From Planctomycetota bacterium (GTDB lineage Bacteria; Planctomycetota; Phycisphaerae; Sedimentisphaerales; Anaerohalosphaeraceae): a stretch of 36,412 bases of DNA. A model generated the notes under the pieces. That model ran no database searches and was not told the DNA's origin. It saw only the letters and a list, made by a program, of their open reading frames with translations. A program made the position numbers and the translations under genes. The DNA is taken from assembly GCA_016873215.1 (NCBI GenBank), contig VGXU01000024.1, positions 1-36,412 of the forward strand. Direction: 5' to 3'. Positions 27,360 through 35,252 of this stretch are shown piece by piece (the stretch's first letter is position 1; the number at the start of each line of letters is the position of its first letter).

Positions 27360-28862
27360 ATGAAAACAACCATCAATAAACTCAGTGAATGTGTCGGTCA
27401 GGAAGCGGAATTGTCCGGCTGGGTGTATCACAGCCGGCACAGCGGCAAGGTGGCGTTTATCGTGCTGCGCGACGGCACGGGATTGTGCCAGTGTGTCATC
27501 GAAAAAGGCAAGGTCGCCGACGATGTGTTTGAACAGCTTATTCGGCTCGGGCAGGAATCTTCGCTGGTCATCGCCGGCGTCGTGCGGGCAGAACCCCGCA
27601 GCCCCGGCGGTTATGAACTGGCAGTCACAGCCGCACAAATTATCTGTCCGACGCAGGATTATCCCATCACGCCCAAAGAACACGGCACGGAATTCCTGAT
27701 GAAAAACCGGCACCTGCATCTGCGGAGTCAGCGGCCATGGTGCATCGGGCGAATTCGCCATACCGTCATCGACGCCATCCGGCGGTTTTTCAATGACAAC
27801 GGCTTTACGCTGGTCGATACGCCGATTTTCACGGCGGCGGCGGGCGAAGGCGAACAGACGCTGTTTGAGGTGGACTATTTCGGCAAGCCGATGTTTTTGT
27901 CACAGACGGGACAACTGTATCTCGAATGCGCGGCGATGAGCTTCGGCAAGGTATATTGTTTCGGACCGACGTTTCGCGCCGAAAAAAGCAAGACCCGCCG
28001 GCACCTGACGGAATTCTGGATGGTCGAGCCGGAGGTGGCGTATATTGACTTAGCCGGATTGCTCGAACTGGCGGAAAATTTTGTCAGCGGCATTGTCCGG
28101 CGGGTATTGAAAGACAACCGTGCGGAACTGGAGGCACTGGGCGCCGACATCGCAACGCTGGAAAAAATCGCCCCGCCATTTTACCGGCTGACTTATACCG
28201 AAGCGGCCCAAATTCTGACCAGCGAGCGGACGGTGAAATTTATGGCCGGGCAGCTTGAGACATTTAAAATGCAAAAGACGGCCATTGAAAAACAAATCGG
28301 CGATATTGAGGCGGCGGAAAAGGCCGGCGGGTTGAAACAGTGGCAAAAGGACAAAAACACCAAATTGCTGATTGACCTGCGAGCGGAACTGGCGGAACTG
28401 GAAATCAAAATTGAAAATAATCCAAGGCACGCACAGTTAGCCGCGGAATTTAAATGGGGCAAGGATTTGGGCGGGTCGGATGAGACGATTATTTCGCTGA
28501 TGCACGACAAGCCGGTCTTTGTGACGCATTACCCGCGCGCAGCGAAGGCGTTTTATATGAAGACCGACCGCGGCAACCGCAAGGTGGTGGAGAATTTTGA
28601 TTTGCTGGCATCGCAGGGCTTCGGTGAAATCATCGGCGGGTCGGTGCGCGAGGATGATTACCAATCCCTGCTGGACCGCATCGGCGAGGAAGGCTATAAG
28701 CCGGAAGATTATGCGTGGTATCTGGATTTACGGAAATACGGCTCCGTGCCGCATGGCGGCTTCGGACTGGGCGTCGAGCGGACAGTCGCGTGGATTACGG
28801 GCGAACGGCACATTCGCCAGTGCATCGCCTTTCCGCGTATGATGGATAACGTGTGCATATAA
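27360..28862 (+). CDS. asnS: Asparaginyl-tRNA synthetase with coiled-coil insertion
   Basis: This 500-residue class IIb synthetase charges tRNA-Asn. An OB-fold anticodon domain (1-100, GWVYHSRHSGKVAFIVLRDG) precedes the catalytic domain: motif 1 region (VIDAIRRFFNDNGFTLVDTP), motif 2 (FRAEKSKTRRHLTEFWMVEPE, 205-225), and motif 3 (GGFGLGVERTVAWITG, 466-481). Between residues about 288 and 362 there is an extra charged helical stretch (ETFKMQKTAIEKQIGDIEAA, then LLIDLRAELAELEIKIENN). It looks like an antiparallel coiled coil inserted before KWGKDLGGSDE. This explains the length of 500 against about 430-465 usually. The ATG 27360 begins exactly at the conserved N-terminus; the longer frame to 27297 consists of repeat-like sequence. 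Confidence 0.93.
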   Translation: MKTTINKLSECVGQEAELSGWVYHSRHSGKVAFIVLRDGTGLCQCVIEKGKVADDVFEQLIRLGQESSLVIAGVVRAEPRSPGGYELAVTAAQIICPTQDYPITPKEHGTEFLMKNRHLHLRSQRPWCIGRIRHTVIDAIRRFFNDNGFTLVDTPIFTAAAGEGEQTLFEVDYFGKPMFLSQTGQLYLECAAMSFGKVYCFGPTFRAEKSKTRRHLTEFWMVEPEVAYIDLAGLLELAENFVSGIVRRVLKDNRAELEALGADIATLEKIAPPFYRLTYTEAAQILTSERTVKFMAGQLETFKMQKTAIEKQIGDIEAAEKAGGLKQWQKDKNTKLLIDLRAELAELEIKIENNPRHAQLAAEFKWGKDLGGSDETIISLMHDKPVFVTHYPRAAKAFYMKTDRGNRKVVENFDLLASQGFGEIIGGSVREDDYQSLLDRIGEEGYKPEDYAWYLDLRKYGSVPHGGFGLGVERTVAWITGERHIRQCIAFPRMMDNVCI

Positions 28863-29042
28863 GAAAGCGGCGGCAGGCTTTATCTTTGTGTTTCTATACC
28901 ATAACGGCATTCCTATTCAAAATTTCCGGTCCCCCCAAGATTTTCGTAAATCGGGGTATCCGGCGCCCTAAATCCGGTTTTTTAGCATTAAAATCGGCGT
29001 TTTTTGTTCCTTTTCCGAGCAATATTTGGAAAAACGTTTTTA

Positions 29043-29071
29043 TTGACAGACCTCTTCTGATAGAGGACAAT
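29043..29071 (+). promoter_or_regulatory. Promoter of the parvulin lipoprotein gene
   Basis: TTGACA (29043-29048) and GACAAT (29066-29071) are 17 bases apart. The spacer contains the inverted repeat CCTCT (29051-29055) / AGAGG (29062-29066). The leader includes a five-codon open frame (ATG at 29087, stop 29102-29104) before the main ATG. Its role, if any, is not clear. Confidence 0.5.
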
Positions 29072-29129
29072 AAAGGTTTATGTATTATGGCGCAAAACAA
29101 CTAAAACATTTTTCAGAAAGGTAATAAGT

Positions 29130-30467
29130 ATGAAGTTTTTCGTGTCGCTTTTGCTCGGTGTCTCGCTGCTGTCCAGTGGATTGTTTATCAGCGGCTGCAA
29201 GGCAACGCCCGCAAAACCCGCTGAGACCAAAAAAGAAGTCGCACCGGCAAAGGAAGCTGTAAATGAAGCTGTAAAGGAAGCTGTAAAAGAAGCCGCGGCG
29301 GCGGAAACTGTCAAGCCGGTCGAAGTCAAAAAAGAAACCGTAACGGAATCCGTAAAAGAAGTAAAAGCGGAAGGGGTGAAGAAAACCCCGGCCGCCGCAA
29401 AAGAAACAACGCCCCCGGCCGTCTCCGAAGTCGCGGTCGATCCTGAAAAAGTCATAGTGACCATCAACGGCGTCGCCATCCAGGAAAAGCGAATCGCCGC
29501 TGAATGCGATAAAATCGTCGAAGCACAGGCGGCACAAATGACCGCAATGGGCTGGCAGGCCGATGAGACTTCCAAAAAGATGATGCGTGAGCAGTCGCGC
29601 GATAAAGTCCTGGATATGCTGACGGAAAAAACTCTTATTGCCGAACAGCTTAAAACCAACAAACTCGAAGTCGCGGACGCCGACGTGGATGCCCGTTTTC
29701 TTGATATTCTCAAAGATGCCGGCAAAACACTCGAGCAGGTCGAAGAAGAACTCAAGCAGCAGAACCGTTCCGTCAAAGAATTCAAAGAACAGCTTTACTG
29801 GCACGTCGCCATTGAGAAATTGTTCACCGCCAACTCCAAGGAAAAAGAAGTGACGGAGACCGATGCCAAACAGTTCTATGATGCCAATCCGCAATACTTT
29901 CAGCAGCCCGAACAGGTTCGCGCCAGCCATATTTTGATCAAGACCGAAGGCATGGACGACGCCGCCAAAGCGGAAGCAAAAAAGAAAATTGAAGATATTC
30001 TCAAAAAAGCACGCGACGGAGAAGATTTTGCAGCACTGGCCAAAACCTACACCGAAGACCCCGGCTCAAAAAATACCGGGGGAGAATACACGTTTCCGAA
30101 AGGCAAAATGGTCCCGGAATTCGAGGCCGCCGCATTTGCCCTTGAACCCGGCAAAATCAGCGATGTCGTGGAAACACAATTTGGTTATCATATCATCAAA
30201 CTCAGCGAAAAGATACCCGCCAAAACATGGGGCTTTGACGAAATCAAAACGCGGCTCATCGCGGATCTGAAACGCCAAAAGGTCGGCCAGTTCTGGCAGC
30301 AGTTCAGCGGCAACATCCGCAAAAACGCTAAAATCGAATGGTCGCCGGAAGAAAAGGCCCGCCGGGAACAGAAACAAAAAGAGCGCAAGGAACAGATGGC
30401 AATTCCACCACAGCCCCAACAGCCGTCCGAGCCGCAGCCCGTGCCGCCGCAGCCTGAACAGAAGTAA
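29130..30467 (+). CDS. Parvulin-type peptidyl-prolyl isomerase lipoprotein (SurA/PrsA-like)
   Basis: This 445-residue periplasmic folding factor has a lipoprotein signal with lipobox ISGC (Cys23). A low-complexity Ala/Lys/Glu/Val linker follows (24-100), then a SurA-N-like chaperone domain (VIVTINGVAIQEKRI, then ADVDARFLDILKDAGKT; 105-245). The rotamase domain spans about 262-358 (VRASHILIK, then FAALAKTYTEDPGSKNTGGE and VVETQFGYHIIKL). The C-terminal tail is rich in Pro, Gln and Glu. The linker DNA contains three 12-bp units, GAAGCTGTAAA plus one base (29253-29288). AGAAAGG lies about nine bases before the ATG. The gene has its own promoter and terminator and probably helps fold exported proteins. 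Confidence 0.93.
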   Translation: MKFFVSLLLGVSLLSSGLFISGCKATPAKPAETKKEVAPAKEAVNEAVKEAVKEAAAAETVKPVEVKKETVTESVKEVKAEGVKKTPAAAKETTPPAVSEVAVDPEKVIVTINGVAIQEKRIAAECDKIVEAQAAQMTAMGWQADETSKKMMREQSRDKVLDMLTEKTLIAEQLKTNKLEVADADVDARFLDILKDAGKTLEQVEEELKQQNRSVKEFKEQLYWHVAIEKLFTANSKEKEVTETDAKQFYDANPQYFQQPEQVRASHILIKTEGMDDAAKAEAKKKIEDILKKARDGEDFAALAKTYTEDPGSKNTGGEYTFPKGKMVPEFEAAAFALEPGKISDVVETQFGYHIIKLSEKIPAKTWGFDEIKTRLIADLKRQKVGQFWQQFSGNIRKNAKIEWSPEEKARREQKQKERKEQMAIPPQPQQPSEPQPVPPQPEQK

Positions 30468-30488
30468 TTAATTCCACGGATATATCAT

Positions 30489-30521
30489 GGGCCGTCGGGG
30501 TAATTCCCGGCGGCCTTTTTT
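30489..30521 (+). terminator. Rho-independent terminator of the parvulin gene
   Basis: The stem GGCCGTCGGG (30490-30499) pairs with CCCGGCGGCC (30506-30515) with one G-T wobble. A six-base centre and six T residues follow. It lies 22 bases after the stop and between two convergent genes. Confidence 0.9.
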
Positions 30522-30532
30522 GTGCGAAATAC

Positions 30533-32221
30533 TTACATGGTTTCCCGCCGGAGGCCCGTCCGCAGAAACAATGTTTTTGACGCCATATAAATTAAAAAAC
30601 AGCTCAGCACAAAAAGGACAATGCCGCAAATTCCTGAAATCATCACGTCCGTTTTGACCGCGCCTCCCTTGGCTATTTCACTCAGCGAACGAATAAACGG
30701 TATCACCTGCAGAATCAGCGCCGTCATCGTCATCACCATCATAAACATCATCGGCCAAATGACATAGTACGCTTTTTTCCCGGAATGGATAAGCCATGTC
30801 GCCAGCGCCAGCAGCGTCAGGCTGGCCAGCATCTGGTTGCTCGTACCGAAAATCGGCCATGCGACTAAGTACGCCTTTTCCTTGGTCAGCATCAGAAATA
30901 CCAGCGGGATGAGCAGACTGATTAACGTGGCCGCGACACCGCCCCAAAAACTCCGCCACCCGACCAGTTCCTGCAGGACATACCTCGCAAGACGCGTTGA
31001 CACATCGAGCGTATCATAAACAAATGTCGAAAACGCCAGCAGTGCGAATGGAAACGCCACCTGAAAACTGACCCCGAACAACCCCATATACGTGGATAAC
31101 CCCTTGGCATAGACAAGATTAGGGTCCGCCATCAGTTCCGCCGAGCCGCGAGGAATCATCATCACCGTCGCCAGCGCCAGGATGGCGACCACGCCCTCCA
31201 GCAGCATCGCCCCGTAACCGATGGACTTGACGTCCGACTCCTTGTTTAATTGCTTCGATGTCGTACCCGAAGAAACAATCGCGTGAAATCCCGAACACGC
31301 ACCGCAGGCGATGGTGATAAACAAAAACGGAAACAGCAGTTTGCCGTTGGCGATACTGTGCAGCCCCGACAGGTTGACCGCGGGATATTCAACTTTGAAT
31401 CCTCCGAACAACGCCCCCACCAACCCCACAATAATCGTCATATACAGCAGCCAGCCGCCGAGATAGCCGCGGGGCTGAAGCAATAACCACATTGGAATAA
31501 TGGACGCGACAAAACAATATACCAGCAGAAAAGCACCCCATTGTTTGGCCGAGATATTGCCAAGAGAGGTCAGAATGGACGCCGGCAGATGAGGCCCAAG
31601 CCAAACTGTAAATAACACCAGTGGAAGAAATATCGCCGTCAACAGGCCCAGCGGCAGTTTGAAACGATACAGCAGAATTCCCATGACCACGGCCAGCCCC
31701 AGATACAGTATCGAGGACGCCGCTACCGCCGGCCCGAACGCCGTATCCTGCGACACGGCCTTAAAGGTCTGCGCGGTAATATCCGTGAAGGCAATAATGA
31801 CATACAGCAGGGTAAGCCATACAAACACGAGGAAAAAAATGTGTGCCCCCGGGATGTGCAGCCGGACGATTTCGCCCACCGACGCCGCTTTATGTTTGAT
31901 CGACGCAAACAAGGTGAGAGAATCGTGGACTCCGCCGATGAAGATGGCCCCAAGAATAATCCACAACACCGCCGGCAGCCAGCCAAACCATATTCCCGCC
32001 AGAATCGGCCCGACGATGGGACCGGCCGCCGCAATCGCCGAAAAATGCTGCCCCAGCAGCAGCGATGCTTTGGCCGGGACGTAATCCACGCCGTCGTTGA
32101 TTTCATTGGCGGGCGTCATGCATTGATCATTCGGGTTCATTTGTCTGCTGATGAATCGACCGTAGGTAAGGTATGCAATTCCAAATATCAGCAATGATGT
32201 CACGACCACTGTGCTAATCAT
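30533..32221 (-). CDS. cstA: Carbon starvation protein CstA family transporter
   Basis: This 562-residue inner-membrane protein belongs to the CstA family, whose characterised members take up pyruvate or peptides. Signatures are the N-terminal NDGVDYVPAKASLLLGQHFS and AAAGPIVGPILAG, then GGVHDSLTLFASIKHKA. Later come SGFHAIVSSGTTSKQLNKES and FVYDTLDVSTRLARY. About 15 hydrophobic segments are visible. It is shorter than the E. coli proteins (about 700 residues) and matches the shorter branch common outside the Enterobacteria. The ATG has AGGAGA seven bases upstream. Pyruvate uptake would fit a genome with PPDK, but substrate choice cannot be read here. Confidence 0.94.
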   Translation of the reverse strand: MISTVVVTSLLIFGIAYLTYGRFISRQMNPNDQCMTPANEINDGVDYVPAKASLLLGQHFSAIAAAGPIVGPILAGIWFGWLPAVLWIILGAIFIGGVHDSLTLFASIKHKAASVGEIVRLHIPGAHIFFLVFVWLTLLYVIIAFTDITAQTFKAVSQDTAFGPAVAASSILYLGLAVVMGILLYRFKLPLGLLTAIFLPLVLFTVWLGPHLPASILTSLGNISAKQWGAFLLVYCFVASIIPMWLLLQPRGYLGGWLLYMTIIVGLVGALFGGFKVEYPAVNLSGLHSIANGKLLFPFLFITIACGACSGFHAIVSSGTTSKQLNKESDVKSIGYGAMLLEGVVAILALATVMMIPRGSAELMADPNLVYAKGLSTYMGLFGVSFQVAFPFALLAFSTFVYDTLDVSTRLARYVLQELVGWRSFWGGVAATLISLLIPLVFLMLTKEKAYLVAWPIFGTSNQMLASLTLLALATWLIHSGKKAYYVIWPMMFMMVMTMTALILQVIPFIRSLSEIAKGGAVKTDVMISGICGIVLFVLSCFLIYMASKTLFLRTGLRRETM

Positions 32222-32269
32222 AAAGTTTCTCCTGTTTGTAATAACGAATATCGAGTCAGATCTATTCCG

Positions 32270-32486
32270 TTAATCCGTTATTTCGCGCCGCGGCTCTTCC
32301 AGCCACGCCTTCTTGTTTTCATAGCATTGCTTTCTCTTCTTTATATCGGCAATTAAGTCGTGAATACTTTTCTTTTCGGCAATTTGAATAGCCCTGGATA
32401 CCGTTTAATCCCTGCAGCAGTTGCCGACCTAAAGAGCTTTTGTCGTTACTCCATAAACGCCGAATGTCCCACACTTGTTTTTCCAT
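32270..32486 (-). pseudogene. Possible frameshifted small gene between der and cstA
   Basis: The minus strand from ATG 32486 reads MEKQVWDIRRLWSNDKSSLG and on to LLQGLNG, then degrades. The other frame carries a plausible helical end (AIQIAEKKSIHDLIADIKKR, then CYENKKAWLEEPRREITD) up to the stop at 32270-32272, but has no start codon of its own. A single frameshift near 32400 would join them into a protein of about 70 residues. No family is recognised. It may instead be chance, so this is a weak call. Confidence 0.3.
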
Positions 32487-32522
32487 AAGCAAATATCTGT
32501 CAAATCATCGGCCGGAGAAAAT

Positions 32523-33845
32523 TTATTCCAACTTTCTTCGCATGCGTTCCCGCAGCAGTAATCGAATCGGCACTTCTTCCAGCCCCAGCAGCTCGGCCAG
32601 CCGATTCATCGCGTGCCGGCGAAAGTTATCGTCAAACAAACGGATTCGATTCACAAACAGCAGCAGCGACACCGGGCGGACGGAAACCTGTGTGCCGTAA
32701 TAAATCCGCGGCACGCCGCTTTTCCGGGTGGAGATTCTCTCCTCCCGCAGAATCTCGATGGCCTTGTTAAGTTTGGCGGTGGGGATTTTTACGGAAGCCT
32801 GCTTGTATAGTTCAGTCGCCAAATCGAGAACACTGGCGACATTTTTCTGATCTTTGGCGGTGGTGAACGCAATCGGCGCGTGCGGCATACCCGGAATCAT
32901 CTTGTTGAGATAATTCGCATAGTCATCCGTACCGGCAAACCCTTTGGCAAGGTCCCATTTATTGACCACCAGCACGCAGGGCTTGTATTCATCCACAATC
33001 AAGCTGACTAATTTTTTATCGACCTGCGAAACCGGCGTCGTCGCGTCCATCAGCAGCAGAATGACGTCGGCGCGTTTGACGCTGCGTTCGGCGCGGGTAT
33101 AGCCGTAAAATTCGACGCCGTCATCCATCTTGCCTTTTTTACGGACGCCAGCGGTGTCGATGATGATGACGGTGCGCCCGTCTTTTTCAAACCGCACATC
33201 AACCGCGTCGCGCGTCGTGCCGGGAACTTCGCTGACGATTACCCGATCCTGCCCGACGACGGCGTTGACAAAGGTGCTTTTGCCGGCGTTACGCTTGCCG
33301 ACAATCGCAATTTTCATCACCGCGTCTTTGGGCTTTTCTTTCGGCAGATGGTCCAGCTCCGCGCAGATACGTTCCAAAATCATCGTCTTGTTCAGATTGT
33401 GCGTTGTCGAAATGCAAATCGGCTCGCCGAATCCCAGCGACAAAAATTCCATCGCGTTATTGGTGTGCTGGGGCATGTCCGCCTTATTGGCCGCCAGAAT
33501 AACCTTGAGATTATATTTTCGCAAAAGTTCCGCGGTCGTCCGGTCAAGAGACGTCACCCCCTCCTGCACATCGACAACAAAAACGACCACCGCCGCCGAG
33601 GCTAAGGCCAGAAATATCTGGTTTTCGATATGCTCACTAAGGGCGTCGCTGTCGACAATGCCGTAGCCGCCGGTATCGACCAATTCAAAATAGCGGTCGT
33701 CATGGCAGACAATCGTCGAGACCCGGTCGCGGGTCACCCCCGCCATCGGGTCCACAATGCTGATCATCTGGCCGACGATGGCGTTAAATAAACTGCTTTT
33801 GCCCACATTCGGCCGGCCGACTATTGCAACTGTTGGCAGTGTCAT
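32523..33845 (-). CDS. der: Ribosome biogenesis GTPase Der (EngA)
   Basis: This 440-residue GTPase is needed for maturation of the 50S ribosomal subunit. It has the defining pair of tandem G domains. The first has GRPNVGKSSLFN, DTGGYG and AANKAD. The second has GKRNAGKSTFVN, DTAGVRKKGK and VNKWDL. A C-terminal KH-like domain follows (about 350-440, with phrases GVPRIYYGTQVSVRPVSLLL and FRRHAMNRLAELLGLEEVPI). Length and order match the family. The gene is divergent from the PH-domain gene and shows no obvious operon partner. Confidence 0.97.
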   Translation of the reverse strand: MTLPTVAIVGRPNVGKSSLFNAIVGQMISIVDPMAGVTRDRVSTIVCHDDRYFELVDTGGYGIVDSDALSEHIENQIFLALASAAVVVFVVDVQEGVTSLDRTTAELLRKYNLKVILAANKADMPQHTNNAMEFLSLGFGEPICISTTHNLNKTMILERICAELDHLPKEKPKDAVMKIAIVGKRNAGKSTFVNAVVGQDRVIVSEVPGTTRDAVDVRFEKDGRTVIIIDTAGVRKKGKMDDGVEFYGYTRAERSVKRADVILLLMDATTPVSQVDKKLVSLIVDEYKPCVLVVNKWDLAKGFAGTDDYANYLNKMIPGMPHAPIAFTTAKDQKNVASVLDLATELYKQASVKIPTAKLNKAIEILREERISTRKSGVPRIYYGTQVSVRPVSLLLFVNRIRLFDDNFRRHAMNRLAELLGLEEVPIRLLLRERMRRKLE

Positions 33846-34065
33846 AGGTTATCTTTCCGTCATAGACTATAAAACAGCCATTATAACACATCCCGGCGGG
33901 GAAAAAAGGGGATAGATAAATCCGCCGGATTTGCCATAAGAACTCGCAAGGAAGGTATTTTACAGCTATTCGACCGATTTGTCCGACAATAATACAGGCA
34001 GCCCTAAAAGTTGCCAAAAAGAAGCCCGGAGCGTCAGCGACGGGACAGAATGGATTGAAAAACCA

Positions 34066-34764
34066 ATGGAATCGACCAAAAAATGCCCGTTTTGCGGCGA
34101 GCGGATCAACGCCGAAGCGATTAAATGCCGTTTCTGCAAGGAATTCCTCGAAGACGATCGGGGCCTGCCGGTGTCCAACCACGCGCGGAAAAAACCTCTG
34201 GCCCGTCAGCAGGAGCCCCAGGATGAGCAGCCCGAAGAAAAGCCGGAAAGCATGGCCGCTTCGCCGTCGCTGTGGAGCATAACGGGGACACTTTTTTCAG
34301 GCGGCATATTTTTCGCTCTCGGATTGATACTGCTGCTTTGGCCGATGGCGGAACTGCTGCAGAAAATTCCCAATTTCCCGGAAGCCCGGAGATTGCAGGC
34401 CGAGCAATTTATTCACTATGCCGGGATGGGCCTAATACTTATCGTGCTTTTGGTCGTCGCGTATAAAATCGCCCGGCTCAAAAGCACCCGCTATGAAATC
34501 AGCCCCGACCGCATCGAGTGGATGCGCGGTATTTTCAATCGAAAAATCGACAACCTCGATATGTTCCGCATCGTGGATATCAAACTCCACCGCTCCCTGC
34601 TGGACTGCATCCTCGGCATCGGCACATTGACGCTGGTAACCAAAGACCCCTCCGACCCGACGTTTGAGTTTGAGAAAATTTCGAAACCGCGACAGGTCTA
34701 TGATTTTATCAAGAATGCCTCGCTGAACGCCGACCGCAAACAGGGCGTCATCCACATGGAATAA
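34066..34764 (+). CDS. Zinc-ribbon and PH-domain membrane protein
   Basis: This 232-residue protein begins with a zinc-ribbon (CPFCGERINAEAIKCRFCKE: two CxxC pairs), followed by a Pro/Glu-rich linker. Two membrane helices come next (GGIFFALGLILLLWPM and YAGMGLILIVLLVVAYKIA). The C-terminal bacterial PH (DUF304) domain has TRYEISPDRIEWMRGIFNRK, then NLDMFRIVDIKLHRSLLDCI. Such proteins sit in the membrane with no defined reaction. The ATG 34066 is preferred: the frame also opens at a TTG (33979), but the intervening residues (EARSVSDGTEW) read like a translated repeat. It ends before a strong hairpin. Confidence 0.85.
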   Translation: MESTKKCPFCGERINAEAIKCRFCKEFLEDDRGLPVSNHARKKPLARQQEPQDEQPEEKPESMAASPSLWSITGTLFSGGIFFALGLILLLWPMAELLQKIPNFPEARRLQAEQFIHYAGMGLILIVLLVVAYKIARLKSTRYEISPDRIEWMRGIFNRKIDNLDMFRIVDIKLHRSLLDCILGIGTLTLVTKDPSDPTFEFEKISKPRQVYDFIKNASLNADRKQGVIHME

Positions 34765-34780
34765 AAACCATCACCGTAGG

Positions 34781-34801
34781 GTGTGCAGCTTTGCTGCACA
34801 C
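34781..34801. repeat. Hairpin after the PH-domain gene
   Basis: A perfect 8-bp inverted repeat, GTGTGCAG (34781-34788) and CTGCACAC (34794-34801), has a five-base loop 17 bases after the stop. No T run follows, so it is more likely a dispersed palindrome or an RNA-stabilising stem than a classic terminator. Confidence 0.6.
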
Positions 34802-34823
34802 GCGGACAAAGTGCGGCATAACC

Positions 34824-35148
34824 GCCCCCGGCTGTGAAATTGATATCACGTTTTCCAACTGCGGCCTGTAGGGCCGGAATAACTCAGCCCAGCCCAACGG
34901 CCTGGGAAAACATCGACCCAATCCCATCCGCCCCCGGCGGATTCCTCAATTTTGCCTTTTGCATTTTAACTTTTGACTTTTTTATGCCCCCGGCTGTGAA
35001 ATTGATATCACGTTTTCCAACTGCGGCCTGTAGGGCCGGAATAACTCAGCCCAGCCCAACGGCCTGGGAAAACATCGACCCAATCCCATCCGCCCTTCGG
35101 CGGATCACTCAATTTTGCCTTTTGCATTTTAACTTTTGATTTTTTTAT
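34824..35148. repeat. Tandem direct duplication of a 162-bp unit
   Basis: Unit 1 (34824-34985) and unit 2 (34986-35148) are almost identical. They differ by a few bases in the CGCC...GGCGG segment and in one T-run (162 against 163 bases). A partial third start (GCCCCC) follows at 35149. The unit is not coding: open frames across it read as the same phrase twice. It contains the hairpin segment CCCAG/CTGGG (about 34887-34910 in unit 1) and an A/T-rich end (CCTTTTGCATTTTAACTTTTGA). Confidence 0.9.
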
Positions 35149-35170
35149 GCCCCCTTGCCCCGCATTTTAT

Positions 35171-35199
35171 TTGACAAGGCATAGCATAAATTATATAAT
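35171..35199 (+). promoter_or_regulatory. Perfect consensus promoter of the GLUG surface protein
   Basis: TTGACA (35171-35176) and TATAAT (35194-35199) match the sigma70 consensus at all twelve positions, with a 17-base spacer. Transcription would start near 35206, with a leader of about 47 bases ending in AAGGAGA before the ATG. High basal expression is expected. Confidence 0.85.
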
Positions 35200-35252
35200 G
35201 TATATCTTGTTTAGGGAGACCTTAAAAAAAGGGAAAAAAGGAGATTTGGGTA

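Noticed and set aside
34834-35139. Plus-strand open frame of 101 codons
   Set aside because: It contains the same 31-residue phrase twice because it covers the 162-bp tandem duplication; it is repeat, not a gene.
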